Counted from the stretch's first letter, positions 41,501 through 55,367 are shown. The stretch is DNA of 64,000 nt from Anticarsia gemmatalis (GCF_050436995.1 NC_134746.1:10600501-10664500); one strand, 5' to 3'. Made by a program: numbers and translations. The notes: generated by a model not told the origin, from the letters alone.

Positions 41501-44340
41501 ATCTTACGACCATGACGTGCCATATAAGTCAAAAGCTTATAAAAAAACTTGGAGGCAGAGGCCCTTCAAGCATATGAACTAATTATTGACTCAAAGAAGG
41601 GCAAAGGCATCTATCTTTATATGCAGTCGGAAAATCTTATCAATTTTAGTTAATCACACGTCGTCGTTAGTTTGTCACTCTGTACCGAAACTAATAAGTA
41701 TGCATTTTCGTTCTTTTCAGGCAAATGTTTAAAAACTTTACCGGCGCATTCGGACCCTGTATCAGCGGTGCATTTTAACAGAGATGGCAGCCTTATTGTA
41801 TCCTCAAGTTACGATGGTTTATGGTGAGTTCATAACTTGTAACTTATTCAAGAATTCATGTTAATCGTGTATTTTTAACACTGATTTGCTTGTCACCTCG
41901 GCACTCGCTGATGGCGTGGTCGCATCTGACTCATAGACTCATAGCAACAGCATTATGCAAAACTGTGAAATACACAAATCATCTTATTTCCTTCGAAATA
42001 TAAGATAACACCGTTGTAGCTTAGTCTTATTCATAAAATTTTTGATATTTTCTAAAACTGATGAAATGTATCGTAAACCGCTTATTAATTTCCTTCATTG
42101 CCCATGTGAGGGGTACGTAACAACGCATGCCACAGTGCGGTGTTTTCGTTACACATTCATAAACAAAAACAATCATTGTCATCTTCATTTAACGTGAATG
42201 TGCGTTTGTGGTATGCACAGCGGTCGCTAAATCACACCTTCTAAAAGTACTATAGAACAATACCTGTACTTTTAAGACTATGAAATAATAGTTTTCTATG
42301 TACTAATTATTGTAAATATACAATAATTCTTATGCTACACTTCTTTCGCGGTTACTCGACGTGGTCGTGGGAGGTACCTTGATTAAAAATAAGACATCCG
42401 TAGCTCTAAACCTACTCATCATGTCATAGTCCCGTTTAAAATAGCCCAGGGGCAGATCGCTATTTTTGAAAAATGGTTGTTGGTATAATCTTCCTCTTCT
42501 ACATATTGTGAACCACCAAACAACAAGATTTTCTTATTTACTCTTATTGTTTCAGTCGAATCTGGGACACAGCGTCAGGTCAATGTCTAAAGACGTTAAT
42601 CGACGACGACAATCCTCCGGTATCATTCGTGAAATTCTCACCGAACGGCAAGTACATTCTCGCGGCGACGTTGGACAACACACTCAAATTGTGGGACTAC
42701 AGTAGAGGCAAGTGCCTCAAGACGTATACTGGACATAAGAATGAGAAATACTGTATCTTCGCCAACTTCAGTGTAACTGGTGGAAAGGTAAGAAAAATAT
42801 GTTATACTAGTTATTAGACTTAACAATTACTAAGACACGGTTTCTGAGAACATTTAGCGGTAGTTTATCTAGTTTATCGGAGTTTAAACGCTATTGAACA
42901 GATAAACTACCGCTAAACGTATCTCAGAAACCGGGGGTAAGTAATGTAAATGTAAGAGACGCAATGACGGCGTCCCGCTTTCTGAGCAACAGTTTGTAAC
43001 TATATTCAGACTTCTCATTTGTGATAAGTGGTCAAGCGCATAATGTAAATGACTGTAACTATGAAAATTGTTGTATTTTTACAGTCAACCATTGCAGGAT
43101 TGTGTAACTGGTTATCAGTCTCAGTAAAGATTCGATAATCCAAAACTATGAGTTTAATTAAATCAATTTGCGGATTAAACCTTTTACAAAGATTCTCTGT
43201 AAAATGTTATAATAAACGATATTCAGCTTGCTTTGAAGTCTCTGTAACTACGATTCTAATTAACATAATAAATTAGTACAGATAAGTAAAATTAGCGCCA
43301 TTTAATACATTGGCTGTCAAATAAATTGTACTACATGACTAACCCACTGCCTAGCACGTATATTTAATCGATGTAAAATTATCTTGCCCAAAATACTCTG
43401 CAAACAATTCCCCAAAGAGATTTTGCGCGTTACGTTGCACAGATTGAGAGATATCGTAGTACAACACTGATAAGAGATGGCAAATGTGTCACGACTGAAG
43501 TCCATAGTTCCCACGACCTCATTTTGATGTATCGTACAATCTTTTTATGCCTACGTAAAAGATAAGACCTATCATAATGTAACACTGTGTTACAATGTGC
43601 ATATCGATGGAATTATCCGAATAATCTGCGTTTTTTGCAGATGATACATTTATGTATATTTAGAAATTTGTACTTGCATTATTAATATCATTAGATACGA
43701 ATCTTATCTAGGCGATTTGTAAAGTGCAGGAACGGTTACGTATTTACACACAACTTCTTTTCTTCTATTTCTGTCCCGTATCTCACGTTACGTGGGGTCG
43801 GCACGCACATCATGTTTCCTCTCGAAATCACACCCTTTCATGATAAAGTCCGGTTGCACTTTAAATGAAAATGATTCATAATATTCTTTTCCTGATTGTT
43901 TGCAATGGATCTGCAATTATTATTAACAACTAGCTGACCCGTGCAGCTCCGCTCACGATTTTATTTGTTTTTTTTTTGTCTATAAATAGGTACCTTCTCC
44001 GTGTCTAAAACATAATTTTTCAAAAAATATAAATCGCATCGGTTGAGGCGATCTTGAGTTTTGAGCTAAACAACACATTTGGCGACTCATTTTTTTTGGT
44101 CATAAGTCTACGTTCGTGAACCAATAACTGACCTAACTCTTTTATTGACAGTGGATAGTATCAGGATCAGAAGACAACCTGGTGTACATCTGGAACTTAC
44201 AATCAAAGGAGATCGTACAGCGGTTGTCGGGCCACACAGACACAGTGCTCTGCACCGCGTGTCATCCCACCGAGAACATCATCGCGTCGGCGGCGCTCGA
44301 GAACGACAAGACTATTAAGCTTTGGAAGAGTGATACTTAA
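35505..44340 (+). CDS. wds: WDR5 / will die slowly, WD40 subunit of H3K4 methyltransferase complexes, complete
   Basis: Exons: 35505-35633, 35758-35854, 37270-37415, 40592-40736, 41721-41823, 42556-42787 and 44152-44340. They join in frame to 1041 nt (346 residues plus TAA). The ATG context is AAACATGG. Exon 1 encodes a variable Pro/Gly/Ser/His-rich tail (residues 1-43); from KPNYTLKFTLAGHTK on, the protein is nearly identical to animal WDR5 and forms a seven-bladed propeller. Residues lining the arginine (WIN) pocket are all present: A77, S103, D119, F145, Y203, Y272, C273 and F275, each 12 above human numbering. Family role: nuclear scaffold of MLL/SET1 (COMPASS) complexes that binds the histone H3 tail and the methyltransferase. 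The protein ends KTIKLWKSDT. Intron 3 is large (3.2 kb), and intron 6 carries a MITE and a repeat fragment. Confidence 0.97.
37416..40591 (+). other. wds intron 3
   Basis: The largest wds intron (3.2 kb). No coding exon was recognised in it. It contains a GC-rich patch at about 38404-38570 with CCGCGCGC and GGCGGGGGCGGGC words, which stands out from the AT-rich surroundings. Confidence 0.6.
42826..42945. mobile_element. MITE in wds intron 6
   Basis: A compact 120-bp foldback: the left arm has CGGTTTCTGAGA and TTTAGCGGTAGTTTATCT; the right arm has AGATAAACTACCGCTAAA and TCTCAGAAACCG. The arms pair almost throughout and extend to ATTAC ends. It starts 38 bp after the exon 6 donor. It has no coding capacity. 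Confidence 0.8.
43929..44060 (+). repeat. head fragment of the ACTAGCTGACCCG repeat, in wds intron 6
   Basis: ACTAGCTGACCCGTGCAGCTC parallels the head of the 19468-19713 repeat, but the body differs, suggesting another subfamily or a truncated copy. The right boundary is uncertain. It lies about 90-220 bp upstream of the last wds exon. Confidence 0.5.
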
Positions 44341-44708
44341 AATATAGAGTAGGTGTGTGTGTTTGATACAATAAGGACGAGGTTTAACGCGTAATTATAA
44401 CGATAACTTATGAGTCTGATGGTAAACAAGTACGAAAATATGTATTTAATGCTTGTATGTGTGTATCGTTGTAAGAATCTTCAAATAGAACATTTGACGG
44501 CTTGTTTGCGATCGGTTATAGTTACTTTGTGGAACCAACGTCTTTTAATATTCTATCGCAATTACATTTTGTCGTTCATCCGAATATTGGACTAATCTAC
44601 CATGTGTAAAAGCGTAGAAAATATTTAAATGAAATGTAGTTTATCAAGTTAGATTCATAAGATTTTATGTAGATACGTTTGCCGTCTTTTTACGATTATA
44701 AAATATGT

Positions 44709-44714
44709 AATAAA
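44709..44714 (+). promoter_or_regulatory. candidate proximal wds polyadenylation signal
   Basis: AATAAA 369 bases after the wds stop codon (GTAATAAATTG). It is followed by TTTTAG and moderately T/G-rich sequence. Confidence 0.4.
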
Positions 44715-45357
44715 TTGTTTTAGATAACCTTGAGATGCTTGTTTCTTAAATATACATCTTGTAAACATTTCCAATCAAAACTTGAATTATTAACAAAATT
44801 ATCTATTGGTTTCGATATTGAGGTCCTTGGTTTTCAGTGCTCTAGATACCTACATTAAAAAAACACGTTGCTGCGCCAATGAAAGTTTATTTTTATAACT
44901 ATTGTTGAATTAAACTAATTGCACTTAGTGCGAGCGTGTTGGAATTCTAATTGCATTTATATATCATGAATCACTTGCACAGCTTGTCGTCACATTTCAC
45001 GATATTTATAGATGCAGTTTGCGGCGCGATTAATATAACATAATTTTACTTTTGTTGCAGGCCGATCAGTCAATGATCTGTATAACGTGGCTTCATATTG
45101 AAAGCCGACGCCGCTGGCTTGTGAATACATTTTTATTATGATACTAGTCGGGTATCTAGACGGACATGAACGCTGAATTTACGAGTGCGTTGTTTTATTT
45201 TAATAAGTTTAGTGTATTGCAGTTGGTATGAGTGGATTTTTCTGTTGATATAAGATATAAATATTTTTGTATCTGACATACAAATGAGCAAGATTTAGCG
45301 ATTATGTTTTAGTTAAGTATGAATTTAAAGATTCGCTTAAGAATACTTGTTGGATAT

Positions 45358-45363
45358 AATAAA
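45358..45363 (+). promoter_or_regulatory. candidate distal wds polyadenylation signal
   Basis: AATAAA about 1.0 kb after the stop. It is followed within about 20 bases by a strongly GT-rich tract (GTAGTTGTATTTATTGTTG), the better downstream element of the two candidates. Confidence 0.45.
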
Positions 45364-46697
45364 ATTAAAGATTCAGTAGTTGTATTTATTGTTGTTATTA
45401 ACCTTGTAACCTTTTGTAACTGAAGGCCTGAAAAGTTTCATGTTGATTCAGAACCAATGTGTTATTTATGAATCTTCTCATCAAACATTATAGGTTCGAT
45501 TCCTGTCACTAAAAGAACTTTTATACTGATAAACACGTATTCGACTCCCAAAGAGTTTTGAATTAATGGGTATTAGAATATAATAAGCTTCGAGTAGACC
45601 AGAGTAGACAGTGTAACACTTAACTCAAGCTACTCAAACGTTTGTTTCGTGTAGGAACCGAACTGAACATCTTTAGCTTAACCTTTTATATAGAGACGTT
45701 ATAACAATCATAGCCGTAACACTAACAGCTCAGACTTACAATCAATCTTTATCTATACAATGGCGTTTTCGGCATTGTTAAAACAAAGTGAGTGATTCGT
45801 CTATCTCGGCTCACACATTGGAACAAAACATACAGGCGTTACGGTATGAAGAAAGTCTTACGTAGACCCTCCACACAAATAAATATTATAAAACATTACT
45901 TTTATGTAGGTACACAATTAGGGGTACTAAATAGATCTTCTAAAAAAGGTGCGGACTAATTGAGGAAACTAACCTAGACCTGGCCTCAAACAACCAAACA
46001 TGTATCAATAAATTGCATTATGGGTTTCCAACTTCGCCGTCGTGTCAGGCCACCTACCGTGGGAGTTAAGATAATGGCATCTATATCCTATGCTATTAAC
46101 GGCCGCGTCAAATTAGGTCGAACAACCTATGGGGATATACGGGCGCATCGCTGAAACTAGGCGCGGCTAATATTTTTCAATAAAAATGTCAATTATGGTT
46201 AATGTTCTGTGAAGACAATTTGTTATGTTCGCTAACATTAGTGGCAAACAACATGGACTTTTTTGGGAATAACAAATAATTTGATAGAAAACCAAATAAA
46301 TAGTATGATCCGGATTGTCTCATTATTTTGTTTCAAAGTCTTTTACTGGACTTACGCTTAATACCTAGCTTGATATGATATTTAAGATAGCCTGCTAAGC
46401 GACTAAGCGTATCGTAAGTAGATAAGTATACAAAAATATTATTTTTGTTCAAGACGCACGTTTTAAGAACTTGAGATAACAATGTCATGAAAACGTCTGG
46501 AAAGCGTAGGACACGTTTTGTTAAAGGACACAATTTTTCTCACTGTCGTAAAAATACTTAGCGTAATAATTTGGTTATTATCGTTCTATTAAGTACTGTA
46601 TGCGTACTTAGTTGGTACTTGTTGTACCTTAATTAAACCATACAACATTTTAACTGATAAAATATACCTAGATTTTAATAAACGGCATAATAATAAT

Positions 46698-46905
46698 ATG
46701 TGGCGCAGTGGTTGAGGCCGCTACGCCACTGCGATGTAATGTCGTGGGTTCGATTTTGACTCGGAAATATTATTTTTGTTATTCACATAATTGTTTCGGC
46801 TGCGTTTTGGGTCCTTTCTTATTTTCTTTTGAGCAATGTCGTGTCGTTGTAATTCGTGTAATTGCCTGGGTCAAACAGATAATTATTATTAAACTTGTAT
46901 TCGCA
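46698..46905 (+). repeat. SINE-like repeat with tRNA-like head
   Basis: TGGCGCAGTGG at 46701-46711 fits a pol III A box, and GGTTCGATTTT at 46747-46757 fits a B box, at tRNA spacing. The cloverleaf does not close properly (no matching acceptor stem), and a non-tRNA body follows. This is the layout of a tRNA-derived SINE. The right boundary is a guess. Confidence 0.5.
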
Positions 46906-47105
46906 TAATTTTCATCCCAAATGCTCATGCTTTGTAATTTTTTTGTTAATAATGTTGAGATTTAAATAATTTCATGAAACATTAGATTTGACAATTATTT
47001 TATGGCAACGAAAATAAAACATAAGTAGTGACGTCATTATGTTTGACATTTTATTAAGAGTAACTGATTTGACTGGTAGTCAACTCACCTCATTGAGTGC
47101 TAAAG

Positions 47106-47146
47106 ATGGTGCAGACGATGTCGGGCGAAGCCGGGGCGAACCATTG
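47106..47146 (+). CDS. possible first coding exon of an unidentified gene
   Basis: An ATG at 47106 begins MVQTMSGEAGANH and runs 41 bases into a strong donor (CATTG followed by GTAAGT). The 41 bases are GC-rich and codon-like in an AT-rich setting. No downstream exon could be found in the window, and the peptide is too short to name. It may equally be chance. Confidence 0.25.
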
Positions 47147-49740
47147 GTAAGTTTTTAAATAAACTTATTATACTACATTTATATTAACAACAAAACTAAA
47201 ATGTATAAGTATCGTTTATCGCAAACAGTTAGTGAATCCTATTTTACTGGAAGGTTGATCCGCATAAATTCGATGTTCTTTTATTTTTCCGCCGCGGGCA
47301 CTCGGCGGCGGTAGCTCGCGGGAATGATTGTTCAAATACCGCCGCATTTCTATTGAGATATTACATCGAGAGCATTGAGAGACGTTTGTACGAGAAGATA
47401 GATAGGAATAACACTTTATTTTAACCTTAAGAGTATATGCAAACCTTTGACTGGTTTTTGTGTTGTATCTGTAGCAGGTTTTGGGCTTAAATAACGGTCG
47501 GGTCAAAAATATATTCCTAGATTTTTCTTAGCCAGGAAGTTAAGCTTTAAGATCTGTCCCTGGTTAATGTGCACACACTTCGACAGCATAAACAAATACC
47601 TGCTATAACGTTGTCTAAATTAAATGAGACTTTCTTTTACTTACGGCGCACCGTAGCCCAATATCGGTTTGTAGGACATTATAAGCAGACCTAGGTCACG
47701 CTTAAATGCTCGCAGTTATAGCTACCTTCAGGAGATATCACAGACATGAATACTTCATACTCACACATCGCCTAGTTTCATAAGTTTCAATAACCGACGA
47801 TATAACTTTGCCACAGCTGTGAAGTGTGGAACTATCGGATAGATTTAACTGTTTACCCACTTTTATAGCTCAATTGAAGAAAATAGATGTCTTTACCGTA
47901 TAAAGTACAAGTTTATCTATTTGATTAGGTGTATTAAAATTCCATAGGTAAAATATAATATTTTTTTATATTTTGTCATTAGTATCCTCAAGTTTGGTAG
48001 AAAGTTATAGGCTCGGCCTCTATTACATGCTACTTACATTGTTATCTGCGAAACGTGCGTGAATTTTATTATTCTCGTTACTAACAAAATAAAAAAAAAT
48101 GTCAAAAAATCGGGGAAATCTTTCTGAATTTGTCAATTTGGCATGTACACCTGACCTGATATATTAGACTGACAAAGTTTTGATACGTATGCTGAAGTTA
48201 CCTGGCAAGCTTGCTCGTGATGCTGGCCAACTTTTAGAACTAGCCGGGTAATGACCAGCTGATACAATCTCCGTTTACCTGCTTTATATGTCCAACACTA
48301 CTTTATGTAGGCATGTGCATTGTGCATGTGTATACAAATCACACGTTTTTTGATGAATTTATGCATATTTTTTTTATGTTTATGCACTCCATTGTTGTGA
48401 TTGATAGATAATTTGGGGGTTTCCATGTGTCTTTCCTGAAAGTCCATTTATAATTTCTACGCTAAATATTTGTCAATGGAAATCTGAAGCTTTGGAGTTG
48501 TTTATTTTAAGAGGATTGAACATTCATAAGGGGACCTATGGTACTGTTCAACCATACAATTTATAAACAAGTAGGTACCTACTTACAAAACAATCAGATA
48601 CCTAAATATATTTGCAATTGTGTTGTTTTAAAAACATACGGTTTCAACCCTAAATAATTCCACCAACCCATACTTTACCTAGACTAGATCTAGTCTTATC
48701 TTTTCTTTCTTCTTTTCTCCGTAGAACTCGCGCGGTTACTTGTTAGTTCACAACAATTGATAGAAAGAAGCTTTGTGTTTGAAAACATACTCTCACAATG
48801 GGATTTATGATCTACCGACGATTTAAGACGGGACCTACGTGGTACGGTTTTAAGCAGCTACTGTATTTTTCTAAGAACGAGTTTACTATTTCAAAGAGAC
48901 TTTGGTATCTTTATATGAGGATGATTTTCAATAAGTACTAGACGCGAAATGAATGAGTATCAATTCATGAAACTATGGAGTAGGAACGTTAGCTCCCTTT
49001 TGTCCTATGTTGTAAATAAGATTAAAATGTATTTAGGTATGCGTATTGCGTGTTATTAGAAATTGGTTAAAAGTAATGACTTTATTCATTACTTTATATG
49101 CAGTTAATTATATACAGATCACAATGTATTTCATAGCATCGAAATCATTGGAGAGTTTCAGTAGGTAAATTGTTAACGAAATATTAATTAATTGTTTATT
49201 CACATCCAGGATTTGCGTAAATTAACAGATTGACATAATCATTTGAAATTGATATTGGAAATGTGCATGTGTATTAATTTAACAGTCAAGCCATGGAAAC
49301 GATGGGTGCAATTTATTTTGTAGCGAAACTAGCCGGAGGCATTGAAATCGGAAATTCGTGCATCTGACAGAAAAATATTTTTCATTGAATATTTTATTTC
49401 ATAACATTTTCGATGTAATATTTTTATCAAAAACAAAAGCCACAACAGCATATTAAAACTGTTTTCCAAAAGGTTTATTTTAAGGAACTGTTACATTAAT
49501 CAAAATAGGTAGGTAGTAGTTAAATGATAATGTGAATCCAAACTTAAATTGTGTTTAGTTATTCCTCCTGGTTTGTCCCTCGAAGTAACTCCAAAACTGT
49601 CAAGATTTGTTAACTAGGGAAAGGATACGGGAAATGCCAATTCTCCGTATAAGATTGTTAATTTAGGATCCTTTAAGCGATAATATGATTGCCGAATTTG
49701 CTGATTCACCAGACCATGATATCGTAATTTTGTTAGATTT

Positions 49741-49854
49741 AGGACTAGTTTCACCATTTCGGAATAAGTAAGAGGCGGAATTTTGACATTTAATGTCTCT
49801 TTACCGAGCAGACTGGTTATCAGACACTTTTCAATAAGCTGTGAAACTAGCCCT
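49741..49854. mobile_element. MITE-like element
   Basis: The left end AGGACTAGTTTCACCATTT and the complement of the right end AGGGCTAGTTTCACAGCTT form imperfect terminal inverted repeats around about 114 bp. The GGGCTAGTTTCAC terminus matches a MITE type I know as common in Lepidoptera. There is no coding capacity. Confidence 0.55.
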
Positions 49855-52800
49855 TATCTTTTCTATTCATCATATAGCTTACAAATATATTCAGAAGTCA
49901 GATGATACTGAAAACTAATTATATGGATAGGTATTTCCGAGATAAGGTAGTAGAGTGGTGCGTTAAATAAAAGGATAAACGAATGACAGTGGTCGCTAAT
50001 AGCTTAATAATAAAAAGCAAAAAATATAATAAGAGTTTACATTATTAAAATAGTACAAATGCAAATTTTCAGCGTAAAATCAGTTTTATCTTCATGTAGA
50101 TATACGAAGCAAACCAGATTTTATTTACAAGTGAACATTCAGATTTGGTTTCAGTTTGAAAAATTCTCAATTTCCTGAAAGCGCGTCGGGCTATAACTTT
50201 GAATTTGTTATTTATAAGTTACGTTCTGCAAATGTTCTCAGTCATAATACCTGGCTGTGAGATAAGTTTATTGCTGTGACTTTTATTGTATGTACTAGAC
50301 AATATAATCAGACTTAGGTACTATTCCTAGGAAACTGCGATGTCATTTCCGTAGAAGATAAAAATGTAGATTACGGAATAAATATTACTTCCTATAATTT
50401 CCATCTTGTATAATATAATAACTTTTGCTTCAACGTCTACAATTTTAATTACATTAAAGTTTCTCTATAGTAGGTAGCAATTGGTCCTACAGCAACACAC
50501 CAATGACTTTTACGACCTATAAGTGAATTAGAAATCATCACTTATTCTAACGGTGAGGAGCTGAATGCAAACACCCCAACTTGCACTTGTCCGTCATTCC
50601 GGGACAAAACCATGGCCCAACAGTGGTACATATACATATGTAGATATGTTTTTATACTTTTAGTATACTTTTATATTTATTATAAAGTCTCACACATATT
50701 ACAATAAAACAAACGGTCCGTTTTTTCCTCAAGTTTCAATATTTACCCAATATTGTCTGACAGATAACGTTGTTTAGTACAATCCTGTTACGCGGTCCAT
50801 TTCGTGCGAAGGCTCAACTTTCGGGGGATTAGTAAATGAGAAAAGTTAAAACCTGCGTTGGCGTGGGGACGATAAGTGAGTGTTACGGTGTTACCACTTG
50901 GGAACGTTTAGCGATTTTACTCTAGTTTACCTCTATGGGTCCAGGCTATCTGTGAAATGAAATATAGCGACCCATATTTGTTTACGTCTAGTTAAACTAC
51001 ATGAGCATTAATTTCTCATTCTGTATTGTAAACGGGAAAGTTGCTTATATCTTCTGGGATTTATGCTTAGGCGTAGTTTATTTAGGGTATTGATTACGGG
51101 ATAAATATGAGGTTACCTAAGGGACAAAGATGTTCAAACTGCAAATGCATAAATTTGTATTGTTTCAGTAGTCTCTTAATGCTAGAACTGTACTTCAGTT
51201 TACTACAAAAGCATTCAGTAACACGCTTTCAACAGGTGCTCTTTTTCGACATAATCAAGACCTACCATATTTCGTAGTATTTACACCACTCACATTAATA
51301 TGGAAGTCCTGGATACTTTGTTACCTTTACAGTTACTACACACTTACAGTTTATAACCGGGATTAACGCTAACCCTCTTATTCATAAACACACTATAAAC
51401 CTATTTTAAAAAGCTACTATAATATGTTTTCTCTTTTTCATGTCGCTAAGAAGTGAAAGAAATAAAACACTTTATAAGCCTTTCATAATTTCATATATTT
51501 TCATGAATAAAAGGGTAATTATATAAGGATTTTTTTACTAAGGCGAAGTCGAAGGCAGAATCTAGTAATAAGTATAATACGTATAAGTATATCTTCAATA
51601 TAAAAAAGATTTGTTTCAACCGAACCATCCATGATATGCGTCTATGTTCTAGTATTTTCGATTAAACGCGTGGTTGGTTTTCAATCAGTTTCAATCAAAT
51701 CCGTCTGTCAGTGTCCTTCGTTTATATCTGACAGTTTATCCCGAAACTGAAGGATTTTAGCTTACCTTCATAAAATGGTATATTTGTAACATCGTATCTG
51801 CTTTTATAAGAATGAGCAGGTGTTCTGTTCATACATTTTAAACTTTCGCGTTGCATGTTTATTATATGATAGGATGCGGGAAAACGCGAACACGCATCTT
51901 TCCTGGTTACGCAGGCCGTGGTGGCAAGTGGTGTCGGTGTTCTATTGTAACACTTAGAATGATCGTATATCTAACGTATTAGTCATAGTTCTTTTAAAAT
52001 TTCGTTGCAGGCGCTCTACAATATTTTATTAAAATTGTCACTATATTTTCATAATATATCATTTGATCTTGCGGATCGTTGTCAGACAGTCAAGTCGATC
52101 TAGTTATTAGCTTTCTTACATACTGTTCGTGTTTTGCAAGTAAGGTGCGCGTCAACCTTTAGGTACATAAAAATACTAATCAGATGGAAAGAGAATTTGT
52201 CCATAAAACATCTCAAACACAAAGTAGGATGAATTTATTTTAAAACTTTAGTTAGTAAGTAAATATGTTCAAGGTATTTCTCTATTAAGATGATCTTGAT
52301 TAAAATGGGTAATTAGGTATACTCCCACCTGAAGGCATCAAAGGCGTTTCATTCTAAACAGCTACTGTGGAAAGTTATAATGAAATTCGGAGTGTCTCAC
52401 CATAAATCTACCGAGATTGACATTATCGAGTCGGAAACGAATCCCATTATGACTCCCACTCTCCCCGAACAAACGTTACCATACTGATCTTACTGATTCT
52501 TTGTTTTCGTGTTTTCAAGGTGTTGTCTTATACAAAAGAGAAATATTTTCGTATGTGGTAATAGTACAAGTAGATTAAATGTTTGTGATACTTGTATAAT
52601 ACTAAGTAGTCGTATTTTTTTATTGTTTGAAGTAGGTATAAGTATGAAACTATATAAGCTTTTCTCTCATTCTATCATATGGAAAAGTTAACGCAACAAT
52701 TAACAATGCAAAACATAGCCATAGGATAAACATATTTCACTAGTAAAACAAAATGCGTAAAAAAATACACACTTACATTATATTACATACGTCGTTGTCC

Positions 52801-53262
52801 TTAGTACACGCAAGTCGGAGTTTAAAAGCACTGCTTTATAATTTCAGTTTTCTTCCACACAACTCCGTACAACCGTAAAAAAATCCGTTCACTGAACTTC
52901 AGGCAGTAAAAGGGAAGCAAAATAAAACCGCGAAACCGTTCAGTTTTCATTTTATTCATCTAACGATATCGCCGTATGAGTTCCGCTGCACTCGACGACG
53001 GAGTTTAGTCATAAAAGTCCAATTTGCTGCGGGAACTCGATCGTCGTTCTGAGAGCTGTGGAAATAATCAATATATTCATATTAATATCAGGACTTGGAT
53101 CGTTAATGAGTTTATGTTAGGCTTTGTTTACGTACATACTTAATATCACGCCTGTTGTACCTGAAATTGTAAGCAGAGGTGTGTGAAATACACAAGAATG
53201 TCAGTTCCATGTAATAATGAGCATATTGTCAAATAATATACACGTTACCAAACTCCTCACAG

Positions 53263-53460
53263 CTGGACAAGGGTCTCCTTTCGAACGAGGGACCTTTGGA
53301 CTCAAAATGTATCCCACATTTTGAGTCCACCACGTTCGTCAAGCGCGGGTTAGGAACATTGCATGCCCTTCAAGAACTTTTAGGCATACACTCAACTTCG
53401 AAAAGTCTTCAGTTTGTTGCATTGGGTTCGAACCACTCGTGAGGGAGGAGGAAATAACCT
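53263..53460. repeat. degenerate repeat fragment with a 14-bp perfect hairpin
   Basis: The words GGACAAGGGTCTCC, GTCCACCACG, GTCAAGCGCGGGTT, TTTTAGGCATAC and GGGTTCGAACC resemble the 3' part of old retroelement repeats common in Lepidoptera. Within it TGGACTCAAAATGT (53297-53310) and ACATTTTGAGTCCA (53316-53329) form an exact hairpin. The class is not determined. Confidence 0.4.
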
Positions 53461-55277
53461 ATCGTCCCACGCAAAATTTAGGAAGCAGACCTTCAATTTC
53501 CGTATGATAATATAATAAACCGACCAATGAGAAGCCGCAAGAGATTTTCTCACCAAGAATTAATTAGTATAAAATTTAAAAAGAAAATTATCTCTTAACT
53601 TGTTGACGTCAAATTTGTCCACAATGTTGCCTATTTACTGACCGTAAAAACATCAACATTATTTTTTCATTATGCGCCAACAAAAAGCATCTAATGAGGG
53701 TTACTCGACCCAATTCGTTTGAGCTTCTCAATTAAAAGTTTAGCTTTAAGGGCCCTAAATTAATATCAATCTCGAGCGAAAATTTTCTTATACTTACGGG
53801 ATTAATTAAAAAATATTTTTGCAATTACCGCTGAACTTGATGTTTTGAGTTTTTTTAGTGGGTTATTATGTAAAGTCATGATTTTGTTTTATTTACTTAA
53901 CATGTTGTTTAAGTTTAAAAATTGATATGTCGTTATGAATGGCGGATTGCTCCAGGGATGCTTAAGAAATGAGCGTATCTTCTTTGTTAAATAGCCTAAC
54001 AGGTAGGTAAAAAGAGGTATTTTGACTTTGGTCTCAGCGACTCAGCACTAGTCTCAAATCAGTGTCGTAAAAAGATTTTATATACAAGACTGTTGAAAAA
54101 ATGTTAAAGCTCACAAGCAAATCAAAAATTATAAGTCACCGTTTACCTATTCGAAATACTTGATATTTATTTAAAAAACATTTTATATCATCCAAAAACA
54201 AGTACGTTATTAAATAGTTAATATATAGTTATCATTATCCGGTTAATATGTGCAGTAGCCGTGAAGTTACCCGGTTGGTTTAGTACGCGTGAGCGAGCGG
54301 CTAAAGCGGTTCAGGTGCATGCACGTATCTGTCTTTATTAGTATTTAGCCGGTCAATGAAAGTTTTCAGCCGTAAAGCCGCTTAACGCTATATAATATAC
54401 ATTTGAAAGGTTTTTCAACTGCAGTTCAAAGGCCGAATGAGAGTTATACAAAATAATTCTGGCTTTGGTTTGAATACCAAATTAAAAACAAAACGAAAAA
54501 ATGTGGTGCAAGAAGTCATATTGTTCCTATAAAAATATAAATAGATTGATTATTTAAGGCGATCCTTGACATTACTAAGGCGATACTTGACATTACATCA
54601 ATTTAAGACAAATCATTTTATCGAAGTAAACTATTTTCAGTAAAATTGTTTGTCGTATTAAGGTACTTAGTCTACAAAAAGGATTTCAGAAACGATTAAG
54701 TAAGCTCGACGATATACATTCTTGCACTTATTTACTTTCAAACAAGAAGAACAGCTTCAAATTATATCCAATGCTCATATCTAGAAAAATATATCAGGGA
54801 TGAGATTTGGAAAGTAAGTGACCAAAAATATAGTACCTAGAAGGATTAACTTCGACCATCTAAAGCTTACTAACGATAATAATATTCAACGTTATTCGGT
54901 ATTATAACAAAACTTGCTATCCTTTCATGGGAACTTTCCGCAACAAGTAGGAGAGCCTACATATGGGACTATAATAATTCAAATAAATAACTCTTGTTGC
55001 CAACTTTTGGAAAGTTTGCTATAGCCTTTTTATGCGCGTGTCACTTTTGTTTAACATATATTTTTAGCCTTGGGCCGCATTTTGTTGGTGCTGTTTCAAA
55101 ACGTACTCTATATTTTCATAGCAGTGCCATTTTGAATTTACTAGAATAGCGTTTATTTTTTGTTTTAAATCAATATTAATGGACAATCACCGGGACCATT
55201 ATTGTAGGTGCTGTTTCAAAAGTACTTATTTTCATAGAAGTGTCAACTTGAATTAACTAGAGTAGGCTTTTAATTTA

Positions 55278-55367
55278 CGTGTCTTCCGAAGCACGGAGAA
55301 GCTCCGTTTAGGTACTACTATGCAGTCGCCAATCTATAAAATAACAGCTCCGACGGTTGCTTAGCCC
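55278..55367 (-). repeat. degenerate dispersed repeat, copy B
   Basis: The reverse complement aligns with 20348-20435, including AGCTTCTCCGTGCTTCGGAA exactly. It is diverged elsewhere. See copy A. Confidence 0.6.

Noticed and set aside
46701..46760. A genuine tRNA gene
   Set aside because: A and B boxes are present but the acceptor stem and anticodon arm do not fold; a SINE head fits better.
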